A DNA stretch of 62,883 bases from Streptomyces sp. H27-H1 (GCF_026627445.1 NZ_JAPNLJ010000042.1:1-62883); one strand, 5' to 3'. Shown: positions 47,155 to 56,490, numbered from the stretch's first letter. Made by a program: numbers and translations. The notes: a model not told the origin generated them from the letters alone.

Positions 47155-47621
47155 GCAGCGGTTCCGGGGTCGGGCACCGGCCCGTAGTCCTCGCCGGAGT
47201 CGGTGGTGAGCGCGGCGTGCAGCTCGGGGTCGGCGTGGACCTCGGCGGTGTGTTTCCACTCGGTGAGGAGCTGGGCGACGGCGGCGGTGCTGTCCAGGTC
47301 GGCGGCGGCGCCCAGGGCCCCGACCAGTTCGACGGAGAACTCTCGCACGTCGTGAGCGGGCAGGTAGCGCACCCAGGGGAAGGTCGCGGGCAGCACGTCC
47401 AGGAGCAGCGTGCGGCCCTGGGAGGTGCGCATCATCTCCACGAACATGCGGCTGGTCGCCCCCAGAACCGCGCTGTCCTGGTCGGCGCGCGCGGCCGTGG
47501 TCAGCACCAGGTCCTCGTCATCACGGCGCCGGAGCCTTATCCGCCGTGCGCCACGCAGGGCGGCGAGCGTCACCTTGGGCTTGTTCAGCAGGTCCGAAAG
47601 GTTCGTCTCCATCACGCTCAT
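47151..47621 (-). CDS. Antitoxin-like (Phd-type) protein
   Basis: A 156-residue protein. The N-terminus METNLSDLLNKPKVTLAALR and RRIRLRRRDDEDLVLTTAAR matches plasmid prevent-host-death-type antitoxins; the C-terminal 90 residues (FSVELVGALGAAADLDSTAA...WKHTAEVHADPEL) are helical and would cover the toxin. Longer than the usual 80-residue Phd. It precedes and overlaps the toxin gene, the normal type II order. No ribosome-binding site is obvious; ATG 47612 is an alternative start. Confidence 0.7.
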   Translation of the reverse strand: MSVMETNLSDLLNKPKVTLAALRGARRIRLRRRDDEDLVLTTAARADQDSAVLGATSRMFVEMMRTSQGRTLLLDVLPATFPWVRYLPAHDVREFSVELVGALGAAADLDSTAAVAQLLTEWKHTAEVHADPELHAALTTDSGEDYGPVPDPGTAA

Positions 47622-47861
47622 GAGTTGAAGCTTAGTTGACAAGTCCAGATTAGGCGCTCCCTGAGGCTCTCGGACGTGCGCACGACGCGCTCCCGTCCTC
47701 TCCGCCGCCGCTTCCGGGGCCTGGCGCGGGCTGTCCGGGCGGGCGGAAACTGCGCCGAGGCGCGAGTGCGCTTTCGTGGCGCGCGAAGGTGACGCAAATG
47801 AGATGAAAACAACCCCCGAAGGCTGCGGTCACGGGTCAGTCCGACGCTGGTCCGTGGAGCG

Positions 47862-48932
47862 TCAATTCGTGTCCTTCGGCTTGCGCTGGGCGTGGGCGCT
47901 GATGCCGCCGGTCACCGGGTTGGGCTGTTTCTGTGTTCCTGCGCTGCTGCGGTCCGCGTTGTCGCTGCGGCCGCCGTGGGTCTGTATGCCGCGCAGTACT
48001 CCGGTGGTGGCGCCCGCGGTGCCGGTGACGGTGCGGGCGGTCCCGCTGGCGGTGCGGGCCGTCATCCGGGCGACTTTCACTGCGTCGCCCATGCCCGGCA
48101 CTTTCCAGATGAGGGAGACGGCGATGCCCAGCGCGATGACGGTGACGGCGAGTCCGGTGACGACGTTGCCGCTGGTCTTCAGGGCGGAGGAGAGCCCGAG
48201 GACGATGACGATGACCGGTTCGGCCGCGATCAGCGCGGCCATGAATCCGGCCCAGCGCCGGGTGTGGCCCCACCAGTCCCGGTTGACGAGGCCGGAGTAG
48301 ACGACGACGCCGAGCAGGGCTCCGACGTACAGGCCGAGCGTGCGCAGGATCAGCAGGAGCCACAGTGCGCCGCACAGCAGCAGCGTCGCGAAGGAGGTGA
48401 CGGCGAGCAGCAGCGGGCCGCCGCCGACTTTGCCGTTCTTCAGGTCGGCTCCGAGGGAGTTGAACAGTCCGCCGGGCTCGGATCCCAGCGCGGACACCAG
48501 GACGTCGGTGACCGCGCTGACCGCGCCGATCACCGTGTAGAGGATCAGGGGGGTGAAGGCGGAGGCGAGCACGGCCAGCCACAGCAGGCCGATCGCCTCG
48601 CCCATCGCGGTGGTCATCGGTACGCCGCGGACGGCGCGCTTGGCGACGGACAGGAGCCACAGCACCAGCACCAGCACGGTGGAGGCGGCGAACACGATCG
48701 CGTACTGCTTGAGGAATCCGGCATTGGTGAAGTCGACCGCGGACCGGTCGGCGACCGCCTTCCCGAGCTGGCGGGCCGTCCAGTCGGCGGCGTCGGCTAT
48801 GGACTTGGCGAGCGCGGTGAGCGGGTCGAGGCTGTCGGCCGGATCGCCCGGGGCGCTGGGGCCGTCGTCTTCGCAGTACTGCTTGGCCGGGCCGCCGAGC
48901 ATGTTGCACGGGTCCTCATCGGCGGGCAGCAT
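47862..48932 (-). CDS. VirB6/TrbL-like polytopic transfer protein
   Basis: A 356-residue membrane protein with about six to seven helices: YAIVFAASTVLVLVLWLLSV, AIGLLWLAVLASAFTPLILY, LLAVTSFATLLLCGALWLLL, ILRTLGLYVGALLGVVVYSG, FMAALIAAEPVIVIVLGLSS and VVTGLAVTVIALGIAVSLIW. The periplasmic N-terminus has a Cys pair. The overall plan is that of TrbL/VirB6, the inner-membrane channel of type IV secretion. The C-terminal 75 residues are Thr/Gly-rich and soluble. Last gene of the 53.0-47.9 kb transfer operon. Confidence 0.8.
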   Translation of the reverse strand: MLPADEDPCNMLGGPAKQYCEDDGPSAPGDPADSLDPLTALAKSIADAADWTARQLGKAVADRSAVDFTNAGFLKQYAIVFAASTVLVLVLWLLSVAKRAVRGVPMTTAMGEAIGLLWLAVLASAFTPLILYTVIGAVSAVTDVLVSALGSEPGGLFNSLGADLKNGKVGGGPLLLAVTSFATLLLCGALWLLLILRTLGLYVGALLGVVVYSGLVNRDWWGHTRRWAGFMAALIAAEPVIVIVLGLSSALKTSGNVVTGLAVTVIALGIAVSLIWKVPGMGDAVKVARMTARTASGTARTVTGTAGATTGVLRGIQTHGGRSDNADRSSAGTQKQPNPVTGGISAHAQRKPKDTN

Positions 48933-49002
48933 CCGGCCCCCGCCCGTGATCGGTGATGTGCGAGCTGTGCGAGCGCACAGGTCCCCCTTCAGGTTGTGAC
49001 GG

Positions 49003-49308
49003 TCAGTGCATGGTGCGGCGCGCTTGGCGCAGGTGTTGCGCCGCGGTGGCTTCGGCCTGGCCGGCCAGGCCGAGTGCGGCCAGGGTCTGTTGGTGCTGCG
49101 GTCCGGGCTGGTTGAGCGTGGTGAGGGCGGCGGCCATCTGCTGCAGGGTGGTGGCCATCGCGTCGGAGAGGCGGGTGAGGTCGTCGACGGCCTGGCGGAC
49201 GTTGTGGGGGTGGCTCCACTGGGCGCGGCCCGTTTTCACGTCCTTAACCAGGCGGTCGAAGGCGTCGGCGGCGATTTTGGCGTGCGCAGCTGGATTCTGG
49301 GCGGTCAT
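49003..49308 (-). CDS. Small helical protein of the transfer operon
   Basis: A 101-residue all-α protein with a GGAGGG ribosome-binding site (AFDRLVKDVKTGRAQW; AVDDLTRLSDAMATTLQQMA). No membrane segment or Cys. Size and helical-hairpin character suggest a cytoplasmic adaptor. Not recognised. Confidence 0.65.
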   Translation of the reverse strand: MTAQNPAAHAKIAADAFDRLVKDVKTGRAQWSHPHNVRQAVDDLTRLSDAMATTLQQMAAALTTLNQPGPQHQQTLAALGLAGQAEATAAQHLRQARRTMH

Positions 49309-49490
49309 CGGCCCTCCGGGCGGGGGTAGCGGATTGATGTGTCCGGTGCGTCATCGCAGGTCAGCACGTGTCTGTGATGCGTCCGTGGCTGGCACATCGG
49401 CACATCGCCGGGCGGTCCGGTGCCATGTCGTGCCGCATCGCGGCACGTCGGTGACGCACCAGGACAGGACGCTGGCACATCGGCGGCGCA

Positions 49491-51578
49491 TCACGACAGG
49501 GCGCCTTTGATGTCCGCCAGCTGGTATGCGGTGGGGCGCTTGGGGTCGATGTCGGCGCCCAGGCGGTCGGTGGGGATGTCGAGGTTCGCGGCCTTCAGCT
49601 GTGTCTTGAGGGTGCGGCCGACCATGAGGAGCCGGTTCTTCTGTCCGTCCCACTTGCCCCAGGTGGCCGGGTCGGCTGCCGCCAGGTGGTCGGCGAGCTG
49701 TTCGATGGTGAGGGCTTCGGGGTCACTGTGTGTGGCGAACGCGTCCAGCAGGAGGCGGGCGATCTCCGGCAGAGCATCGGTGTCGGCGGGCTGCGGGACG
49801 GCTGTCTCGAGGCGGGGAAGTCCCGCTGCGAGGCGTTCGCGGGTGCGGCGGTCGGCCTCGGCCGGCGGCAGCGGGGAGACGTAGCGCAGGACCGGGGTGC
49901 GGTGTCTGGGGGTGAGGCAGTAGAAGCGTCCGGCGTCCGCGGGGAAGCCCGGTTCGGGGGAGGGGACCAGGAGGTGCGGCAGCCATCCCCGGGAGATCGC
50001 ATCCGCCCTGCCGACGACGATCGGGACGTCGGCGGCCCGGCAGGGCAGCATGATCCGGACGCCGAACGCGTCCGCGATGGCGTCTCCCAGGACGTCGGAG
50101 GTGGCGTCCTGGGAGACGAGCACGATGGTGATGAGGGCCTCGCGCCCGACGCGCAGCAGGGCGACCGCGAGCTCCTTGCCGCGCTTGGACAGCTGGGGAT
50201 ACTCATCCAGCACGGCGATGACCGCCGGCCCGCTGGGGGTCGGTATCCAGGTGTCCTGCATGGGCGGCATCGACGCGACGCGGGCCCGGGCCCGGGCGAG
50301 CAGTGCTTCGAGTACGGCCTCGGCTTCCTCAGGCGTGCGGGCGGTCATGACGGCTGCCGGGGCGAGGGCCTTCAGTCCGCGCTTGACCGGGTCGATGTCG
50401 ACGATGACCGCGTCCCGGCAGGCGGTGACGTATTCGCCGATGGCCTGCACCATGCCGGTCTTGCCGCCGCCCGTGTCGGACACGATGATCACGTGCTGCC
50501 CGGCCAGGACGACGGGCGTCGTCTCTCCCTCGAGGGAGAGTCCGAGGCTGACCGGATCGACGATGGTGCACGATCCGGGCAACCGCTCCGGGTAGGGGAG
50601 CGGGGTCTCGAACGGGTCGCGGGTGAGGACCTGCAGGCTGACGAGGGCCGCGTCGTTCGGGTCGGCCGGCTGCGCCAGGACCCTCGATTCGCCCACCCGC
50701 AGCGTCGTGGCAAGGGGCTTGAGGATGCTGACGAGCTGGCCGGCCGTGCCGGACTGCAGAACGAGCGGCACCTTCCACCCGTACGCCGTCTGTTCCGGTA
50801 CAAGTACCTCGGAGACCCTCGCGTTCTCCTTCTTCAACGCCAGGCGCACCGACTCCCTCGCCTGGCGCGGGTTGCTGCCCGCCTCCCTGATCGGGAACGG
50901 CTCCGGATCGGGATCCTCCAGCTCGGTGTGAGCCGGTGCGCGCGGCGGCACGAACAAAAGCCTGGGGACCGCGGGGCGCCGCCAGGCCGGGTTGCGGCCC
51001 TTGACCACGGCCACCACGAAGAAGACGAAAACGGCCAGTGCGGTGACCGTGAAGGCGGCCAGGAAGGACAGGAACCACAGCCCCACCCACAGCGCGGGTA
51101 TGACGAGGAGCAGGATCCCGGCGGTGAGGTGCCGGCGGGAGCGGACCTGCCCGTAGCCGATCTGCAGCATCGACGCGGTGACCTCAAGATGCCGGAACTC
51201 CTGCTGGCCCATCCTCATCTGGAGCTGCGCCCACTGCATCATCCGGTAGCTGATGACCGGGGACGCCCCGTAGCCGCCCCCGTATCCGCCGCCGTAGCCC
51301 CGGCCCCGGTTCTGTTTCTGCAGTGCCATCTGCTGCATCTGCATGTACGTCTGCCGCTTCTGCTGGTCTCTCAGCAGGCCGATGTTCTGCTGGACCTCGG
51401 CGTTGCCCCGCTGCTTCAGCTGCCGCCACAAGCGGTACTGGTCGTTCAGCACCCGGTGGGCGATGTGCGTGTCTGTCAGGTCCTCGGCACGCCACCAGCG
51501 GCCCCACTCGGCGCGCAGATGACGCACCCCGGCGGACAACGTGCCCCCGCCTCCGCTCCCGCTACCGCTGCCGGACAT
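49491..51578 (-). CDS. FtsK/TraG-type conjugation ATPase
   Basis: A 695-residue membrane ATPase. The N-terminus has a Gln/Met/Gly-rich segment (residues 75-110, YGGGYGGGYG-like), then two transmembrane helices (HLTAGILLLVIPALWVGLWF; AAFTVTALAVFVFFVVAVVK) near 155-200. Walker A is VSDTGGGKTGM near 380 and Walker B is VIAVLDEYPQLS near 460, followed by RVGREALITIVLVSQ. The C-terminus carries a possible winged helix (ALTIEQLADHLAAADPATWG). It differs clearly from the translocase at 25750, so the plasmid has two. A coupling-protein or channel-motor role fits the operon. Confidence 0.82.
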   Translation of the reverse strand: MSGSGSGSGGGGTLSAGVRHLRAEWGRWWRAEDLTDTHIAHRVLNDQYRLWRQLKQRGNAEVQQNIGLLRDQQKRQTYMQMQQMALQKQNRGRGYGGGYGGGYGASPVISYRMMQWAQLQMRMGQQEFRHLEVTASMLQIGYGQVRSRRHLTAGILLLVIPALWVGLWFLSFLAAFTVTALAVFVFFVVAVVKGRNPAWRRPAVPRLLFVPPRAPAHTELEDPDPEPFPIREAGSNPRQARESVRLALKKENARVSEVLVPEQTAYGWKVPLVLQSGTAGQLVSILKPLATTLRVGESRVLAQPADPNDAALVSLQVLTRDPFETPLPYPERLPGSCTIVDPVSLGLSLEGETTPVVLAGQHVIIVSDTGGGKTGMVQAIGEYVTACRDAVIVDIDPVKRGLKALAPAAVMTARTPEEAEAVLEALLARARARVASMPPMQDTWIPTPSGPAVIAVLDEYPQLSKRGKELAVALLRVGREALITIVLVSQDATSDVLGDAIADAFGVRIMLPCRAADVPIVVGRADAISRGWLPHLLVPSPEPGFPADAGRFYCLTPRHRTPVLRYVSPLPPAEADRRTRERLAAGLPRLETAVPQPADTDALPEIARLLLDAFATHSDPEALTIEQLADHLAAADPATWGKWDGQKNRLLMVGRTLKTQLKAANLDIPTDRLGADIDPKRPTAYQLADIKGALS

Positions 51579-51603
51579 GGTCACAACTGCCTTTCTGCCG
51601 TGC

Positions 51604-52107
51604 TCAGATGCTGCGGAGCAGGATGTCACCGACGGTGTTGCCGGAGGTCTGGATCAAGCCGAGAGCCATCCCGAGGAGCCCCGCGGACGCGCCCAGCCAC
51701 ACCCCTACCAGCGCCCCCCGGATCACCGGCGACTCCAGATCGGCCCGCCCGGACTTGATCAGCCCCGCGTAGAGCGCCAGCAGACACAGCCCGGCGATCG
51801 CGCCGCTCACGCCGACCTTCTCGCCGCCGGTCATCGCCGCCTTCTGCCCACCGGCGGCGACTGTTGTCCCGGTGGCGTTCTCCAGTGCGTACGTGCCGAG
51901 CCCGTTACCCAGGGCCGCGGCCGCGCCGCCCATCGTGCCCAGGATGCCGCCGCCCAGGAACAGCAGGGCGGCCAGGGCGACTCCGGCGAAGAAATGCATT
52001 TTGGGTGTCGGGTCGCCGCCGCGCCAGCGGCCGATCTGGTAGAAGAGGACGACCAGGCCGAGGGCGACCGCGCCGATTCCGCCGGCGGCGGCTCCCGTGT
52101 TGTTCAT
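51604..52107 (-). CDS. Four-helix membrane protein
   Basis: A 167-residue Gly/Ala/Leu-rich protein, AGGAG before ATG. Hydrophobic segments: IGAVALGLVVLFYQIG, FFAGVALAALLFLGGGILG, VSGAIAGLCLLALYAGL and GALVGVWLGASAGLLGMALG. It is 25 bases upstream of the ATPase gene. Could be a pilin- or channel-like subunit of the secretion apparatus; no family recognised. Confidence 0.65.
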   Translation of the reverse strand: MNNTGAAAGGIGAVALGLVVLFYQIGRWRGGDPTPKMHFFAGVALAALLFLGGGILGTMGGAAAALGNGLGTYALENATGTTVAAGGQKAAMTGGEKVGVSGAIAGLCLLALYAGLIKSGRADLESPVIRGALVGVWLGASAGLLGMALGLIQTSGNTVGDILLRSI

Positions 52108-52112
52108 GACGA

Positions 52113-52829
52113 TTACGCTCCTGTCAGCCAGTTGACCGCCACACGCCAGATGAGACGCGTGACGCCGAAGATGACGCCCCACACGACCACGGCCGCGACC
52201 AGGCGCAGCAGGTAGCCCGTGAAGGTGGTGGTCCAGGCCCGCGCCACCACGCGGCCCAGGCCGTAGAGCACGGTGCGGATGAGGTCGACCAGCACATGGC
52301 CGAGCGGGCCGCCGATGGGCGTCAGCATGAGCAGGCCCAACGCGAGCGCGGGCAGCAGAATCCACCCGAGCAGAGCGAACGGCCCGTTCACGGCGATGGA
52401 CCGGGCCACGCTCCCCGCGAGACTCTCGCCGTTCCACGTCACGAGCAGCGCAAGGGCAATGGCTGGGACGTTGTACTTCAGGCGCAGCCAGCGGATGTCC
52501 AGACCGCGCTTTTCCGCTGCCGCCTCCGGGCTGGGCAGGTGGGAGATGACCGCCTCACCGATCGTGACGCCGATCTCGTGCGCGGCCTGCAGTCCCTCCT
52601 GGCCGTGCTCGGACCAGGTATCGCGCCACTCCTCACGTACGCCCTCGAACCGCCACCAGTCCTCACCCGGTTCACCGTCGCCGTCGTCTTCACCACCGCT
52701 GGTGTCGTTGGTCCAGCCCGTGCTCGGCTCGGGGGAGTGGCCTGGCAGGGGAGGAGCTTCGGGCGGCAGCGGCTGACTCACCACACGGGGATCCGAACGG
52801 CCGCCGCCTATTTCTCCGTCAGCGGTCAC
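52113..52829 (-). CDS. Membrane protein of the transfer operon
   Basis: A 238-residue protein. An acidic, Pro-rich soluble N-terminus (1-85, with GWTNDTSGGEDDGDGEPGED) is followed by four hydrophobic helices: YNVPAIALALLVTW, GPFALLGWILLPALALGLLM, HVLVDLIRTVLYGLG and LLRLVAAVVVWGVIFGVTRL. The GTG at 52829 overlaps the upstream stop (GTGA). Unrecognised; probably an inner-membrane part of the conjugation complex. Confidence 0.65.
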   Translation of the reverse strand: MTADGEIGGGRSDPRVVSQPLPPEAPPLPGHSPEPSTGWTNDTSGGEDDGDGEPGEDWWRFEGVREEWRDTWSEHGQEGLQAAHEIGVTIGEAVISHLPSPEAAAEKRGLDIRWLRLKYNVPAIALALLVTWNGESLAGSVARSIAVNGPFALLGWILLPALALGLLMLTPIGGPLGHVLVDLIRTVLYGLGRVVARAWTTTFTGYLLRLVAAVVVWGVIFGVTRLIWRVAVNWLTGA

Positions 52830-53026
52830 TCCGTGCCGCCGGAGCCCGCGTACGTACCGATGCCCAGGCGCCGCCACAACCAGGCCCGCGCCCGCAACTC
52901 ATCCCCCCACACACCGCACGGCACCTGATGCTGCGCCTCGGACGACGTCCCCTGGGCGGGCACTGCGGGTTTCTGCCCGGTGGTTGCGGAGCGGCGTGCC
53001 ACGGCGCCGACGGCTATGTCCGTCAT
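52826..53026 (-). CDS. Small first gene of the transfer operon
   Basis: A 66-residue protein with GGAAGGA before its ATG and a GTGA overlap with the next gene. It begins MTDIAVGAVARRSATTGQKP and ends in a basic Trp-containing region (WGDELRARAWLWRRLGIG). Not recognised; it leads the operon and may regulate or couple its translation. Confidence 0.55.
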   Translation of the reverse strand: MTDIAVGAVARRSATTGQKPAVPAQGTSSEAQHQVPCGVWGDELRARAWLWRRLGIGTYAGSGGTE

Positions 53027-53514
53027 CCTGAGCAGGTCCTTCCTCACGGGACTGTCGCGGGGCCCTCGCCTCCAGCGGTCCCGGGCGCCGCGCGTCGATC
53101 ACATGTCGCAATCTAAGCTCTACACCACGTGAGGACACAGGAGTTCCACCAGGCAACTCCTGTGTCCCGTAGACGCATTGACCCCTGTAGCAACATCAAC
53201 CGGCCCATACCGGGATGACCCGCTACCGGCGCGGGCGATGCCGCCGAGAAATACCCCGGCGAACTCCTTTCCTTCCGGAGCGGGCGCGGCGTTGACCCCG
53301 ATCAGGGTGGAGGAGCTGGCCCGCCGCGCCCCTGTCCGCGCTTCGGAGTGATCCTTGAGTGAGGAGGCGATCAACCATGACTCAGCACTTTCGCCATGGA
53401 GATGAGTCCACGCGAGGACGGCATACGGCGTTCAACGGTTCTAACCCGCAGACGGACACCGCTGTTTCCCCCGCTTGGCTCATACCCCCGCAGTGACATG
53501 CCAGGATCGACGTC
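53027..53514. other. Divergent promoter region of the transfer operon
   Basis: About 490 bases without a gene. The only structure is the inverted repeat at 53133-53167. It must hold the leftward promoter of the transfer operon and the rightward promoter of the gene at 53515. Confidence 0.5.
53133..53167. repeat. 13-bp inverted repeat upstream of transfer operon
   Basis: GGACACAGGAGTT / AACTCCTGTGTCC, perfect, 9-nt spacer, 107 bases ahead of the first gene. Operator or attenuator candidate. Confidence 0.55.
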
Positions 53515-53985
53515 ATGGTGATCCTCGGGGTACGCATTGAGTTCTACGAAAAGATCGGCGACGTGGGCGAGCCGTCCCAGAGCATGGTCGGCGCGCTCTA
53601 CCGCGACCACGGATTCAGAGCCGCCGGGGTGCCCGGCGTGGGGGAACTGTTCGCTCTGACATCCCTGCGGGTCGGGCCGCGTGAGCACCATGTCGGCGTC
53701 GACTTCACAGGGCACGGCCCGTTCCTACCGGTGCGGGTGGTCGAGCACTACCCAACCCCCATGGACGATGAAGGCAACGCACCCGCGTGGTGGGACCGGT
53801 CCGCGGAATCTTCAGCGAATGTCGTGCTCCACACCACCATGACGGACGATCCGGTCTTGCGCCGCAAGGTCATGGAGCGTTTCGCCGCGCCGGATTCCGG
53901 CTGGGTGGGGATGTTCCCGCACGACACAGAGCTGGACCGGCTCTGGTGGGAGCTGCGTGGCTCGCACAGCCACGCCGTTGAGTAG
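53515..53985 (+). CDS. Hypothetical protein
   Basis: A 156-residue acidic protein with several Trp and His residues (VVEHYPTPMDDEGNAPAWWD; TELDRLWWELRGSHSHAVE). AGGA lies before the ATG. No recognised family. It stands alone between the transfer operon and the 54365 gene. Confidence 0.6.
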   Translation: MVILGVRIEFYEKIGDVGEPSQSMVGALYRDHGFRAAGVPGVGELFALTSLRVGPREHHVGVDFTGHGPFLPVRVVEHYPTPMDDEGNAPAWWDRSAESSANVVLHTTMTDDPVLRRKVMERFAAPDSGWVGMFPHDTELDRLWWELRGSHSHAVE

Positions 53986-54265
53986 CCGGTCACCAACTGC
54001 TCCACCTGGACCACACCGCTTGGCCGCCCTGTACCGGGCGGACCCGTTCTTCACCGGCTTGCGAGGTCTCCGCAGAAACAGCCCACCGGATCCGGATTCC
54101 CCCAGGAGTAAGACCCGGGCAGCGACTGCGACTCAAAGGTCTGGGCTGGCCCGGTAGAAACGGCGGGGAGGCGGGGGACCTCTTCGTCGTCGTACGGGTC
54201 GAGGGGGAGGGCCCGGCCGTACGGACTGCCCAGGCAAGGGCGTCTTCTCGGCCAATGCGGGAGGG

Positions 54266-54302
54266 AATCCGGGCGGGCAGTTGAGCTCTGCCCGCCCGGA
54301 TT
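54266..54302 (+). terminator. Hairpin terminator
   Basis: Perfect 15-bp stem AATCCGGGCGGGCAG / CTGCCCGCCCGGATT, 7-nt loop, in the 380-base gap between 53985 and 54365, which otherwise shows nothing. Confidence 0.7.
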
Positions 54303-54364
54303 GCCGGTCCGTCACATGATCTGAGCTGGGCCACTACCGGCCCCGGACGGTGAGGAACATCGGC

Positions 54365-55879
54365 ATGGGCGTGAGCGACAGTTATCTGTCCAAGACAGAA
54401 GTCCAGGAGATGCTGGGCGTCAACTCCTTCGGGCTGTGGCGGCTGGTGCGCAAGTACGACGACTTCCCGCAGCCGACGGAGCCGCCGCACGACCCGTTCG
54501 CAGGACTCGGCAACAGGAAAGAACCCGAGGAAGTGTGGGACGGCACCCAGCTCTACCGGTGGGCTGCCGACACCCCGGAGTTCACCCACCGCGGCGCCAT
54601 CCTGCTCCGCCCGCTGCCCGAGGACCTGACGCCCGGCCGGTGGGACGGATACAAGGACACAGCCCGGGGGCCGGCACTGGACTGGCACACGGCCATCGGC
54701 ACGATCCGCATCGTGCACAACGACGATCGCAAGGTCGCCACCGACGTCGCCACCGCCCTGACCGAAGCCGGGAACCCGGACGGGGTGCGCATCGTCTGCG
54801 CCCTGTACGGGGACATGAGCTTCACCGGCCCCGCCCTGGTCGCCGCCGACACCACCCATCCCCGCATCGAGTACGAAGCCGAGTGGGGCAACGTCGCCGC
54901 CCTCGCCGGCCAGGACCTGCCCTGGTGGCCCGACCTGCTGCGCGTGCCGGAACTGATCCGCGAGTGGAAGCCCGACACCCCGGCCGCCGTCGCCCAGGTG
55001 CCCTCCAACAAGAACGAGAAGATCCTGCGTCGCGTCGCGCGCAACGACAACTTCGATGTCACCTCGCACCTGGCCGTCACCGACATGGCCAACGACATCC
55101 GCAACAACCGCACCGACAGCGTCGGGAGGGAGAGCGAGATCTTCGGCAAGGAGGGATTCCGCGCCACGCCGAACCCCGTCGTCATCGCCGCGGTGCCCGA
55201 CCCCGCCCACCACCCCCTGCGGTCCGGCGGCGACCGCGAGGTCCTCAAATCCGGCTGGCACAAACTGGCCCTGAGCAACCACCCGGACGCCGTCGCCGCG
55301 CTCGAGGTCGCCGTCGGCCGTGAACCGGACCTGTTGCCCTACGGGGCGTTCACCGAAGTGCCCGACCGGTCCGGCACGGTCATCGAGCAGTGGGCCCGCC
55401 GGCTCACGATGTGCGATCCGACCGCAGCCCACGCCGTCCTCGCACGCGGCGAATCCGCAGAGGCGTTCTTCATCGACCCGCTGACCGACATGCCCGTCCT
55501 GCGGGCATCGGGCGATCGCGGCAAGCCGGTCTGGCGGTTCTACGCCCCGCTGTCCCTTCCGGCCGGCGGCGCGGAGCTCGCTTCGGCGGTGCTGCACCAC
55601 ACCATGTGGATCACCACCAGCGACGGCCACGTCCATCCCGCTCCCTGCACACCCTCCGAGCACCTCTGGTGGGGCGACGGCTGGGGCGACCGGCCCAGCG
55701 AGGCCGCGTCCGTCGTCAACGCGCTCCTGGACGACCTCGGTGCCACAGTGAACCTGCGGGAGCACTGGAACGCCCCCAAAGGGCTGACAGCCCTGTTCAA
55801 CGACCAGCACAAGCAAGGGAGCGAACTCACCCGCAGCACCCTGCTGCACGCCCGGATGACCCCGCCGCGCACGCGCTGA
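54365..55879 (+). CDS. Large hypothetical protein
   Basis: A 504-residue soluble protein. The N-terminus (SYLSKTEVQEMLGVNSFGLW) looks like a small MerR/excisionase-type winged helix that would bind DNA. The rest is unrecognised and includes LALSNHPDAVAALEVAVGRE and a Trp-rich region near 430 (SEHLWWGDGWGDRPSEAAS). ATG 54365 follows GAGGA with good spacing; GTG 54350 is possible. A DNA-binding plasmid protein of unknown role. Confidence 0.65.
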   Translation: MGVSDSYLSKTEVQEMLGVNSFGLWRLVRKYDDFPQPTEPPHDPFAGLGNRKEPEEVWDGTQLYRWAADTPEFTHRGAILLRPLPEDLTPGRWDGYKDTARGPALDWHTAIGTIRIVHNDDRKVATDVATALTEAGNPDGVRIVCALYGDMSFTGPALVAADTTHPRIEYEAEWGNVAALAGQDLPWWPDLLRVPELIREWKPDTPAAVAQVPSNKNEKILRRVARNDNFDVTSHLAVTDMANDIRNNRTDSVGRESEIFGKEGFRATPNPVVIAAVPDPAHHPLRSGGDREVLKSGWHKLALSNHPDAVAALEVAVGREPDLLPYGAFTEVPDRSGTVIEQWARRLTMCDPTAAHAVLARGESAEAFFIDPLTDMPVLRASGDRGKPVWRFYAPLSLPAGGAELASAVLHHTMWITTSDGHVHPAPCTPSEHLWWGDGWGDRPSEAASVVNALLDDLGATVNLREHWNAPKGLTALFNDQHKQGSELTRSTLLHARMTPPRTR

Positions 55880-55937
55880 ACGGCTCCGTCTTCCAGCCCC
55901 GGCCTGCCCTGGTCCGGTCCGGGCCGCGCAGACAGAG

Positions 55938-55973
55938 CGACGGGGCGGCCTCACGGGAGAGGCCGCCCCGTCG
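55938..55973. terminator. Bidirectional terminator
   Basis: Perfect 15-bp stem CGACGGGGCGGCCTC / GAGGCCGCCCCGTCG, 6-nt loop, between convergent genes ending at 55879 and 55982. Confidence 0.85.
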
Positions 55974-55981
55974 TGCGTCGT

Positions 55982-56227
55982 TCAGCGCAGGCGTCCGAGG
56001 TGGATGACGCTGACGCGGACCTGGCTGTCGCTGATCGCGTACATCACGCGGTAGCGGCCGACGTGGATACGCAGGACGTCGGTGCTGCCGAACGCGCCCT
56101 CGGGGCGCGGTTCGTCGGCGAGGTGGTCGACGGCGGTGAACACCTGCCGGACTCCGGCGGGGTCGTCCTTGGCGAACTGCTCCGCCTGGGCGAGCGCCTC
56201 GGGTTCCCAGATGACCTCGTAGCTCAC
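55982..56227 (-). CDS. relE: RelE-family toxin
   Basis: An 81-residue RelE/ParE toxin. SYEVIWEPEALAQAEQFAKD, a helix pair, DVLRIHVGRYRVMYAI and RVSVIHLGRLR are the standard RelE fold; basic and Tyr residues in GRYRVMYAI fit ribosome-dependent mRNA cleavage. The GTG start overlaps the antitoxin stop (GTGA). Confidence 0.9.
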   Translation of the reverse strand: MSYEVIWEPEALAQAEQFAKDDPAGVRQVFTAVDHLADEPRPEGAFGSTDVLRIHVGRYRVMYAISDSQVRVSVIHLGRLR

Positions 56228-56490
56228 GCCTCGACTCCGCCGAAGACGCGTCGGTACGCCTCATCGTGCGGAACGCCCGCGCTCTCGCCGCGTTCCTGGC
56301 GTGCGCGGTAGGCGGCCAGGGCCCGCAGCTCCTGGAGTTCGAGGGCGTCGGCGGGGCTGACCAGTATCGCGATGGTCTGGCCGTGGTCGGTAATGGCGGC
56401 CGGTTCCCGGGTGGCGCTGACCTCACGCGCGATGGCGCCCAGCCGGGCGCGGGCTTCCACGATCGAGTAAGTGCTCTCCGTCGTCGTCAT
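56224..56490 (-). CDS. Phd/YefM-family antitoxin
   Basis: An 88-residue antitoxin. TYSIVEARARLGAIAREVSA and PAAITDHGQTIAILVSPADA are the Phd/YefM DNA-binding half, and the acidic C-terminus wraps the toxin. AAGGTGG precedes the ATG. The pair diverges from tap; their shared 120-base promoter region contains three CGTACGC repeats, a likely operator for autoregulation. Confidence 0.9.
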   Translation of the reverse strand: MTTTESTYSIVEARARLGAIAREVSATREPAAITDHGQTIAILVSPADALELQELRALAAYRARQERGESAGVPHDEAYRRVFGGVEA

